From Methanosphaera sp. (GTDB lineage: Archaea; Methanobacteriota; Methanobacteria; Methanobacteriales; Methanobacteriaceae): a stretch of 10,477 nt of DNA. A program made the position numbers and the translations under genes. The notes under the pieces were generated by a model. It made no database searches. It saw nothing but the letters and a program-made list of their open reading frames with translations, and was not told the origin of the DNA. Where the stretch lies: the NCBI GenBank assembly GCA_013330915.1, contig DUHK01000132.1, forward strand, positions 1-10,477. The letters are read 5' to 3'. Shown here piece after piece: positions 5,672-10,477 of the stretch; positions within the stretch are counted from its first letter, which is position 1, and every line of letters begins with the position of its first letter.

Positions 5672-5720
5672 CGTAAAAATTATTATTTCATACTATATTA
5701 ATATCTCTTTTTAATTCTTA

Positions 5721-5981
5721 TTAAATTTTTAATATTTCCGTGGATAATTTTATCCATCTTACATATGAATTTATGGATGCACGTAATGAAACAACATCCT
5801 TAGAAAAAATTTTAATAATAATCATATTGTCCTTTAACTCTATTTCCGTAGTGGATCTTTCATTATGGGCATAACTAACCTCTGGCTTGATTGAGTTATA
5901 AACAATTTCAGCATCGTTATCTGAGTCTAATTCAATGCTGAAAACAGTTTCAATATCCTTTAAAATTTTTTTTTCACTCAT
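5721..5981 (-). CDS. pcc1: KEOPS complex subunit Pcc1
   Basis: An 86-residue protein with strand-helix-strand layout ending in the family hallmark SLRASINSYVRWIKLS (65-80). Pcc1 is the dimerising, tRNA-contacting subunit of KEOPS, which with Kae1, Bud32 and Cgi121 puts threonylcarbamoyl on A37 of ANN-decoding tRNAs (t6A). The true start is the ATG at 5981, preceded by GTGGATGGTAAT. A longer frame from 6092 would overlap the Brix gene and adds a non-homologous N-terminus. It starts 16 bases after the Brix stop and is almost certainly co-transcribed with it, as in other archaeal exosome superoperons. Confidence 0.88.
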   Translation of the reverse strand: MSEKKILKDIETVFSIELDSDNDAEIVYNSIKPEVSYAHNERSTTEIELKDNMIIIKIFSKDVVSLRASINSYVRWIKLSTEILKI

Positions 5982-5997
5982 ATTACCATCCACGTGA

Positions 5998-6513
5998 TTA
6001 CTCGCCGGTTTTAAAACCTTTGATATATATTTTGAATTTGGTATCTTCACCTTTTTTATCAAAAAAACTTGCACAGATGACTTTTTCATCATCCTGAACT
6101 ACTATACAATTTTCTTTAATTTTCTCATCAGATTTAATAACCTCGCATTCAGATAAAAACTCTTCAAATTCCGATGATTTGTTGATAATTATTATTTCAT
6201 CATTCGTGTTTACCTTATTGTTTTCTTGAGGTAATGATACTGTAAGATATAAACTACTTACCGGTTTTTCCGAATCTTTTTCCAAATTATATACATTCAA
6301 ACTACTTGGATTTCCTTTTGTTTCTGTAATGATGATTAATAAAGCGTCATCATATTGTTTTGCTTGGTTAACCACCTTTGAAAAACTGGATTTGCCTCTG
6401 TTGATATAGATTCCATTAAAATAATGTTTTAAAAATTGAGCAAATCTTCTTGTAATTTGTGAAGGTTTTCTGCTTGTTGATATAACTAGATTGGAATTGA
6501 TTTTAAATAACAT
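5998..6513 (-). CDS. Brix/IMP4-like rRNA-processing protein
   Basis: A 171-residue archaeal single-domain Brix protein. Visible motifs are ISTSRKPSQITRRFAQFL (11-28), YINRGKSS (36-43) and ETKGNPSSL (64-72, the ExxGNP core). Brix proteins bind rRNA and act like snoRNA-associated IMP4 in ribosome assembly. The ATG at 6513 gives the usual N-terminus (MLFKINSNLVISTSRKP); the open frame continues upstream to 6579 through a hydrophobic stretch encoded by promoter DNA, which is rejected. Little ribosome site is seen, and a TATA element is centred about 27 bases upstream, so the mRNA is probably leaderless. It lies 83 bases after rpoP and 16 before Pcc1. Confidence 0.87.
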   Translation of the reverse strand: MLFKINSNLVISTSRKPSQITRRFAQFLKHYFNGIYINRGKSSFSKVVNQAKQYDDALLIIITETKGNPSSLNVYNLEKDSEKPVSSLYLTVSLPQENNKVNTNDEIIIINKSSEFEEFLSECEVIKSDEKIKENCIVVQDDEKVICASFFDKKGEDTKFKIYIKGFKTGE

Positions 6514-6535
6514 GTTAATTTCTCTTAGTAAAATT

Positions 6536-6547
6536 GTATAAAAATAG
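6536..6547 (-). promoter_or_regulatory. TATA element placed for a leaderless Brix mRNA
   Basis: The minus strand reads CTATTTTTATAC. Its centre lies about 27 bases before the ATG at 6513, so initiation should occur at or next to the start codon. The site lies in the gap after rpoP, downstream of several T tracts, and would start a Brix-Pcc1 transcript. Confidence 0.5.
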
Positions 6548-6567
6548 TTGATAAAAAGGATAAAGGG

Positions 6568-6593
6568 AAAAATCCCCATAAAAATAGTAAAAA
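6568..6593 (-). terminator. T-rich terminator region after rpoP
   Basis: Within 30 bases of the rpoP stop the minus strand has three T5 tracts (GTATTTTTACTATTTTTATG and GGGGATTTTTCCC). The last is framed by a short GGGA/TCCC inverted repeat. Such clusters are efficient archaeal termination sites. They separate the L37Ae-RpoP unit from Brix. Confidence 0.5.
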
Positions 6594-6596
6594 TAC

Positions 6597-6728
6597 TTAT
6601 CGAGCTTTAATAGTACGTTTTACTACTGGAACTTCTTTGAATAAAATTCTGTATCTGCATTTGGGACATTTGGATTCTGAATATTTTTTAATATCTACAG
6701 TTTGTCCGCATTTAATGCATTTGTACAT
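6597..6728 (-). CDS. rpoP: DNA-directed RNA polymerase subunit P (Rpb12-like)
   Basis: A 43-residue zinc-ribbon protein, starting MYKCIKCGQTVDIKK. The metal ligands are Cys4, Cys7, Cys21 and Cys24 (CxxC-x13-CxxC), followed by RYRILFKEVPVVKRTIKAR, the conserved RILfK tail of Rpb12/RpoP. It is an integral small subunit of archaeal RNA polymerase, contacting the Rpo3/Rpo10 assembly platform. The ATG is 2 bases after the L37Ae stop, and the ribosome site GGAGGAG lies inside the last L37Ae codons, so translation of the two is coupled. It is too short for most gene finders but unambiguous. Confidence 0.95.
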   Translation of the reverse strand: MYKCIKCGQTVDIKKYSESKCPKCRYRILFKEVPVVKRTIKAR

Positions 6729-6730
6729 GA

Positions 6731-7000
6731 TTATTCTCCTCCAACGATACGTTTGATGTTACGTTTTGCAACTTTTCCCATTGGTGTAGTTGGAATGTAT
6801 GCTCCACCGGTAAATACATTACCACATTTTTTACATTTCCAGATACCAGCGTGAGTTCTTTTTACTCCCGGTCTATCACATCTAGGACAAATGTGTTTTG
6901 CATGCATTTTGTCTTCGATATCTCTGACGGTTCTTTTTGCTTTTCTACCGTATCTAGCACCAAAACGTCCTGTAGATCCGACTTTACTTTTTCTTACCAT
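6731..7000 (-). CDS. rpl37ae: Large ribosomal subunit protein L37Ae (eL43)
   Basis: An 89-residue basic protein starting MVRKSKVGSTGRFGARYG. It has a zinc ribbon of Cys38, Cys41, Cys56 and Cys59 (CPRC-x14-CKKC) and the typical GIWKCKKCGNVFTGGAYIP stretch. It binds 23S rRNA in the large subunit. The start is fixed by GGAAGGTGA 5 bases upstream; an in-frame ATG at 7015 would place the ribosome site inside the gene. Its end encodes Gly-Gly-Glu, with codons GGA GGA GAA that also form the rpoP ribosome site. A 301-base gap separates it from rrp42. Confidence 0.95.
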   Translation of the reverse strand: MVRKSKVGSTGRFGARYGRKAKRTVRDIEDKMHAKHICPRCDRPGVKRTHAGIWKCKKCGNVFTGGAYIPTTPMGKVAKRNIKRIVGGE

Positions 7001-7110
7001 TTTTTCACCTTCCATTAAGTTAATATTAAAAATATTATTTTATCTTTCTAAATCTCTGAAATAATTTTTGAAGATAATAAACAATTAGAGTATTATTCAC
7101 CAACAAAAAC

Positions 7111-7120
7111 CTATAAAAAT
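7111..7120 (-). promoter_or_regulatory. Candidate TATA element for the L37Ae-RpoP unit
   Basis: The minus strand reads ATTTTTATAG, much like the element before the Brix gene (CTATTTTTATAC). Initiation near 7089 would give a leader of about 90 bases before L37Ae. Closer AT-rich tracts (7020-7045) are alternatives. Confidence 0.3.
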
Positions 7121-7158
7121 GTTATATGAATCTTACTCTCCATTTGTATTCGTTTACT

Positions 7159-7183
7159 AAAAAAGTAACAGCTGGCTTGCTGC
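7159..7183 (-). terminator. Hairpin with T6, possible terminator of the SBDS-Rrp42 unit
   Basis: The minus strand reads GCAGC-AAGCC-AGCTGT followed by TACTTTTTT. CAGC and GCTG pair (a fifth G-U pair is possible) and a T6 tract follows 4 bases later. It lies about 120 bases after the rrp42 stop, in one of the few GC-richer spots of the gap. The stem is short, so it is only a candidate. Confidence 0.35.
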
Positions 7184-7301
7184 ACTTCAAATAATTAGCT
7201 TTAAAAATAATATTATTTCGGAATTAAAGTAATAGACACCTAAAATCTATCATCCTTATAATATAACTATATAATATCTTTAAACTTTATCTAATATATA
7301 C

Positions 7302-8105
7302 TTATTGTTTTATATTATCAAGTATGGAAAACAATTTTCTGCTCATGTTAAATGCAATGTTCATTGATTCCATGACCTCTTGAACGCTTAACAAATCAAG
7401 ACCACATTTTTGAATAGCACACAGCGTTCCATCTTCCTTAAATCCTATAGACAAACTTGCATCCATCAGTGTTTCCTCAACATAAAGAGGATCGACTATC
7501 AGTTGGTCATTAATTTTCACGACCGTACACAGCACACTTCTGGTATTAATTGGTAATCCCTGTAAGTTTTCGTTATCAATTGTAATTTCGTCATTGACAA
7601 ATTTTACTGTAGGGATTTTGGTAGTTAGCAGTGCACTAACTGCAGCTAAACAGGCAGCATCCATTAAATTACCATCGTAATCCAATATGTTTATGTCAAC
7701 GTGTAACTTCCAGGTTTTGCTGCCCTCAATAATACATAACTTTTCCAAATCAATTAAAGGAGCTTCTCTAATTGCACGATCCACAACACGTGATATTTCT
7801 ATGGCAAACTTGTTAGGAGGTCCATACTCAAAGGTTCTGCTGGCTATGGCAAGCAACTCAGTATTTGTTATAATGATTCCCTTATCTGGTGAGTTACTAA
7901 ATGGTGTTCCTATTTGTGCCTTAACACCTGCAAGTACAGTTGTTCCCCCTATTGATACCATGGCTGATCCATCTGCTTTGCTGACATAATTTGTTTCAAT
8001 ACGGATATCTCTGTATTGGATGAAATCCCGTTCATCAATTCTTTGTTCATGATTCAATAAATCAAAAATTTTTTCCTTGGATACTTCTGAGAGAATATTC
8101 ACCAT
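7302..8105 (-). CDS. rrp42: Exosome complex component Rrp42
   Basis: A 267-residue RNase PH-fold protein, full length for archaeal Rrp42. Key stretches are QRIDERDFIQYRDIRIE (21-37), ADGSAMVSIGGTTVLAGVKAQ (44-64) and NILDYDGNLMDAACLAAVSAL (139-159). Three Rrp41-Rrp42 dimers form the exosome ring. Rrp42 lacks catalysis but helps shape the RNA path and the phosphorolytic site: where Rrp41 has the phosphate-binding GGTR, this protein has EGSK (127-130). The ATG is 2 bases after the rrp41 stop and uses GGAGGAG in the last rrp41 codons. A 301-base gap follows. Confidence 0.96.
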   Translation of the reverse strand: MVNILSEVSKEKIFDLLNHEQRIDERDFIQYRDIRIETNYVSKADGSAMVSIGGTTVLAGVKAQIGTPFSNSPDKGIIITNTELLAIASRTFEYGPPNKFAIEISRVVDRAIREAPLIDLEKLCIIEGSKTWKLHVDINILDYDGNLMDAACLAAVSALLTTKIPTVKFVNDEITIDNENLQGLPINTRSVLCTVVKINDQLIVDPLYVEETLMDASLSIGFKEDGTLCAIQKCGLDLLSVQEVMESMNIAFNMSRKLFSILDNIKQ

Positions 8106-8107
8106 TT

Positions 8108-8803
8108 TTATTCTCCTCCGTATTTTTTAAGTAAAGTCTGTTGTTGTAATTGGTTAATATAATAACAGCCATCAAATGCTAGTTGCAATGCTTCTTCAAA
8201 TTCAGGTACGGATAGATTACCATCCATCTGTAACAATGTTATTTCGCCGGTTCTTGGCATTATGGCAACGGGCATGTCTGCCTGTCCTGTCTGGTCTTCT
8301 TCTTCGGATAAGTCAACAACAATATGATTATCCACTTTTCCAACAGCACATGCACTGATTAAATCTTTCATAGGTATTTCAGCATCTGCAAGTGCAAGGC
8401 TAGCTCCTACAATTCCCAAACATCGGGTTCCACCTTCAGCTTCCAGTACTTCAATTGAAATGTCAATAGAACTTCTAGGATATTTTTCAAGGAATATTGC
8501 CGGGGTAATGGCTTCCGAAATCAATTTTGAAATTTCCGTTGATCTGCGATCTGGTCCGGGTCTTTTACGTTCAGTCACTGAAAAAGGAGCCATATTGTAT
8601 TTACATCTTAAAACGGCACCATCAGGTTTTGAATGTTTCTTTGAATACAGTTCCTTAGGTCCATACACTCCCACCAAAATCTTGTTTTTTCCACATTCAA
8701 CATATGCAGAACCGTCAGCATTATTTAATACACCCACTTTCATTTTCATGTTTCGCAATGAATTAAATGCCCGTCCATCTTTTCTAGTAAATTGTTCTTT
8801 CAT
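8108..8803 (-). CDS. rrp41: Exosome complex component Rrp41, catalytic 3'-5' exoribonuclease
   Basis: A 231-residue RNase PH-fold protein and the active subunit of the archaeal exosome. It degrades RNA from the 3' end with inorganic phosphate and can run in reverse to add heteropolymeric tails. Visible are RKDGRAFNSLRNMKMKVGVL (7-26), RPGPDRRSTEIS (81-92, RNA/phosphate-site arginines), EAEGGTRCLGIVGAS (121-135, phosphate-binding GGTR) and EEDQTGQADMPVA (168-180). In the last, Asp170 and Asp176 match the catalytic acidic pair. All key residues are present. The ATG at 8803 has GGAGAATTAAC before it. It lies 18 bases after rrp4. Confidence 0.97.
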   Translation of the reverse strand: MKEQFTRKDGRAFNSLRNMKMKVGVLNNADGSAYVECGKNKILVGVYGPKELYSKKHSKPDGAVLRCKYNMAPFSVTERKRPGPDRRSTEISKLISEAITPAIFLEKYPRSSIDISIEVLEAEGGTRCLGIVGASLALADAEIPMKDLISACAVGKVDNHIVVDLSEEEDQTGQADMPVAIMPRTGEITLLQMDGNLSVPEFEEALQLAFDGCYYINQLQQQTLLKKYGGE

Positions 8804-8821
8804 GTTAATTCTCCATTCTAA

Positions 8822-9484
8822 TTATAAGTTCATTATCTTGGACTGAACGATTTTAATTAAATTATGTTTAAATGGTTGGCTTTCTATTTCTTCAATAATT
8901 TTGATTATTTTTTCAATGTTCTCCTTTAAACCATTCATCCATATTAATCCATTTTTGGCAATTATCATGTCAGTACACGTATATTCTTGAATCATGCTTG
9001 TAAGAAACGCATTTTCTTCACTTAAAAAATGAACTGTTGGTTGTTTTACTCGGATAATTGTGCCCTGATTAAATTTTCCAAGGCCATGTGATCTGATAGT
9101 TAGTTTCACCCTGTTTATTTCATCAACTTGTGCAACTCTAAGCAATAGAATGTCCTTGATATTGATGATTTGATTCATGTTTTGCTCATTTTTATCATAT
9201 AACTCAGAAGTTGACAGATATCCCTGGTATGTACTGTTAATATTAATTGTCCATGAGGAATATGATACACTGGTAACACGTCCAATAATTAAATCTCCAT
9301 ACTTTGGTTTGTAAGTGTATTTAAATGGAATTACACTGATTGTTTCACTTTCCAGATAAACAATTCCTGTCATATTTGAGTATATTTTTCCATCTTCTCT
9401 AAAGGTTCCTCTTCCTAATGTAAGATTACTATCAGATAATAAATGACCAGGTAAAACGATTTGTTTGTTATCTACGAACATCAT
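8822..9484 (-). CDS. rrp4: Exosome complex RNA-binding cap protein Rrp4
   Basis: About 220 residues. The N-terminal domain is VLPGHLLSDSNLTLGRGTF region 9-28, the S1 domain is about 60-132 (GDLIIGRVTSVSYSSWTI to RVKLTIRSHG), and the KH domain is about 142-200 with the loop AKNGLIWMNG (176-185). Rrp4 forms a trimeric cap on the Rrp41/42 ring, binds RNA with preference for A-rich ends and threads it in. The start is ambiguous: ATG at 9484 or 9481, both after AAGTGATAACG, or GTG at 9493 after AGGT. I chose 9484 on spacing. It starts 23 bases after the SBDS stop and belongs to the same operon. Confidence 0.94.
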   Translation of the reverse strand: MMFVDNKQIVLPGHLLSDSNLTLGRGTFREDGKIYSNMTGIVYLESETISVIPFKYTYKPKYGDLIIGRVTSVSYSSWTININSTYQGYLSTSELYDKNEQNMNQIINIKDILLLRVAQVDEINRVKLTIRSHGLGKFNQGTIIRVKQPTVHFLSEENAFLTSMIQEYTCTDMIIAKNGLIWMNGLKENIEKIIKIIEEIESQPFKHNLIKIVQSKIMNL

Positions 9485-9507
9485 CGTTATCACTTTTACC
9501 TGGCGGG

Positions 9508-10200
9508 TTAGAGAAGTTTTGTTTCAACTTCACCGTGGGTTAAACCACTTAGTTCCGTGTAGAATTTGTCCTGAAGACCACCAGGAATTTCCACAATACC
9601 AATCCAACTACCATCATTTTCCCATTCTTCCTTAATTAACTTTCCGTATTGCGTAATTACTGAATAGGATTTACCTGCGTAGGTTCCAGGAATTTTTACA
9701 GCAACCTGTACTTTCTCTATTCTGATTGGAATTTTTGTTAAAATAGCTTTTACTGTTGGTTCAATCTGTTCTTCAACAGTTTTCATCGGATCAATGTGTA
9801 CTTTTGCTTCTTCCATAGCTTTTGCAATACGTTTTGGAGGGTGAGGAAGTTTAGTTTGTGGGTTAATAGCTTCCTGAGCAATTTTACTGATAACCTGTTT
9901 GGTTTTTTCTTCCTGCATTTTTCTTCTTTGGTTAGCAGTAATTTGTATGCTTCCCTTTTTAATGATTATGTCTGCTACTTCCAAAGGATCTGTTGTTTCA
10001 AAAGCTTTTTCCATATTTTCTTCTGATGCCTTGTCAGCTTTATGTGCATCTTTAAATATTTCTTCAACAGCTAGAACTTTTTCTATTTCAATGTCATTTC
10101 CACGTTTATAATCAGCAGCTAATTCAGCATCTACTAATATTTCAAATCTTTCACCATAACTTTCTAATCGTGCTATAACTGCGTCGTCAACATTTACCAT
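9508..10200 (-). CDS. SBDS-family ribosome maturation protein
   Basis: A 230-residue protein of standard archaeal length. The N-terminal FYSH domain (about 1-90) starts MVNVDDAVIARLESYGERFE and includes EEIFKDAHKADKASEENMEKAF. The central helical domain (about 92-160) has ITANQRRKMQEEK and the highly conserved AINPQTKLPHPPKRI. The C-terminal ferredoxin-like domain follows. The eukaryotic homologue, with EFL1, releases the anti-association factor eIF6 from 60S subunits; archaea have an eIF6 homologue, so a role in large-subunit activation is likely. The ATG at 10200 is preceded by AGGTGAATAAA; an in-frame GTG at 10209 lies within that site and is rejected. It opens the SBDS-Rrp4-Rrp41-Rrp42 unit from its own promoter. 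Confidence 0.95.
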   Translation of the reverse strand: MVNVDDAVIARLESYGERFEILVDAELAADYKRGNDIEIEKVLAVEEIFKDAHKADKASEENMEKAFETTDPLEVADIIIKKGSIQITANQRRKMQEEKTKQVISKIAQEAINPQTKLPHPPKRIAKAMEEAKVHIDPMKTVEEQIEPTVKAILTKIPIRIEKVQVAVKIPGTYAGKSYSVITQYGKLIKEEWENDGSWIGIVEIPGGLQDKFYTELSGLTHGEVETKLL

Positions 10201-10264
10201 TTTATTCACCTATTATAACGAATAATTTTTGTATTTTTTAATTTTCTCTTTTATTCATTTAATA

Positions 10265-10273
10265 GTATATAAA
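10265..10273 (-). promoter_or_regulatory. TATA promoter of the SBDS-exosome unit
   Basis: The minus strand reads TTTATATAC, a near-ideal archaeal TATA box. Initiation about 26 bases on falls near 10243, leaving a leader of roughly 43 bases with AGGTGA before the ATG at 10200. It lies downstream of the T7 tract that should end the preceding transcript. Confidence 0.6.
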
Positions 10274-10369
10274 TTATAACAAATATTTATTATGATGTTA
10301 TTATCAAAAGGTTGATTATTTTTGAAATATTATTTTAATTGAAAAATAGTTTTTTCTGGTGGGGTTTAT

Positions 10370-10376
10370 AAAAAAA
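10370..10376 (-). terminator. T7 tract terminating the upstream gene
   Basis: CCCTTTTTTTATAAACCCC on the minus strand begins 16 bases after the stop codon at 10393. The T7 run is a typical archaeal termination signal, and no stable hairpin precedes it. Confidence 0.5.
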
Positions 10377-10392
10377 GGGATATTTGTGAAGA

Positions 10393-10477
10393 TTATTCTT
10401 CATCTTCACTTGAAGTTTCTTCGTCTGTATTTTCAGATTCTTCTGAAGATTCGGCTTCTTTTTCTGCTTTTTCAGCT
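10393..10477 (-). CDS. C-terminal acidic tail of an upstream gene, probably proteasome subunit alpha
   Basis: The frame enters from the right edge and ends with TAA at 10393-10395. The 27 visible residues are Glu/Ser/Asp-rich (EKAEKEAESSEESEN, then a run of Glu, Thr, Ser and Asp); 14 of 27 are acidic. Disordered charged tails occur at the end of some archaeal 20S proteasome alpha subunits, and psmA is the usual gene before SBDS in this superoperon, so that is my inference. Nothing in the fragment itself identifies a fold. Its start and catalytic context lie outside the window. Confidence 0.6.
   Translation of the reverse strand, partial: AEKAEKEAESSEESENTDEETSSEDEE

Larger units (their letters stand above)
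7001..7301. other. 301-base non-coding gap inside the exosome superoperon
   Basis: It lies between the rrp42 stop and the L37Ae start. It holds a terminator-like hairpin with T6 (7159-7183), a second small inverted repeat ATAGA/TCTAT (7232-7250), a 14-base AT palindrome (7205-7218) and a candidate TATA element for L37Ae. No open frame with a ribosome site is apparent on either strand. No tRNA or box C/D motif (RTGATGA with CTGA) is seen. Confidence 0.7.

Noticed and set aside
5982..6092. Longer Pcc1 starting inside the Brix gene
   Set aside because: The extension is the Brix coding sequence read in another frame, and a good ribosome site precedes the ATG at 5981.
6514..6579. N-terminal hydrophobic extension of the Brix protein as a signal or membrane segment
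   Set aside because: The extra codons overlap a TATA-like promoter and T tracts, and the Brix N-terminus known from other archaea begins at the ATG at 6513.
7001..7301. tRNA or box C/D RNA in the rrp42-L37Ae gap
   Set aside because: No cloverleaf arms, no T-loop GTTCRA sequence, and no C box (RTGATGA) paired with a D box (CTGA) were found on either strand.

Overview
The window is AT-rich archaeal DNA from a methanogen, most likely of the order Methanobacteriales; the AT bias and gene set best fit Methanosphaera or Methanobrevibacter. The evidence is a methanogen-specific DUF39/ferredoxin protein (methanogenesis marker 16 type), archaeal exosome subunits, RNA polymerase subunit P, prefoldin beta, the KEOPS subunit Pcc1, purine-rich GGTGAT/GGAGG ribosome binding sites, and TATA-type promoters instead of bacterial -35/-10 elements.

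Left edge (1-606, minus strand): the first 110 residues of an IGHMBP2/UPF1-like superfamily 1 helicase, preceded by a 54-residue AbrB/SpoVT-type DNA-binding protein. A 502-base non-coding stretch follows, holding two adjacent inverted repeats and the promoter of the next gene. Plus-strand genes (1109-3371): a DUF39 plus two [4Fe-4S] cluster protein, a HAD-family phosphatase that is probably translated from a leaderless mRNA, and a 57-residue two-helix membrane protein. The tail of the last one overlaps the tail of the opposing pfkB gene by 18 bases.

Right two thirds (3354-10477, minus strand, read right to left): the classical archaeal exosome/translation superoperon. Its order is the probable end of the proteasome alpha subunit, then SBDS, Rrp4, Rrp41, Rrp42, L37Ae, RpoP, a Brix/IMP4-like protein, Pcc1 and prefoldin beta. 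A short cassette of less understood genes follows: DUF3194, a HisA-related barrel protein and a PfkB sugar kinase. Rrp4, Rrp41 and Rrp42 form the RNA-degrading and tailing exosome. SBDS and the Brix protein act in ribosome maturation, L37Ae is part of the large ribosomal subunit, RpoP is part of RNA polymerase, Pcc1 helps make t6A in tRNA, and prefoldin delivers unfolded proteins to the thermosome.

The superoperon seems to be split into several transcription units here. There is a 301-base gap between Rrp42 and L37Ae, a TATA element placed for a leaderless Brix mRNA, and a 9-bp hairpin plus T8 tract straight after prefoldin beta. I found no CRISPR array, tRNA, rRNA or insertion sequence. No clearly new system is visible. 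The most open biology is the DUF3194/HisA-like/PfkB cassette, the small membrane protein, and the regulatory layout of the superoperon.
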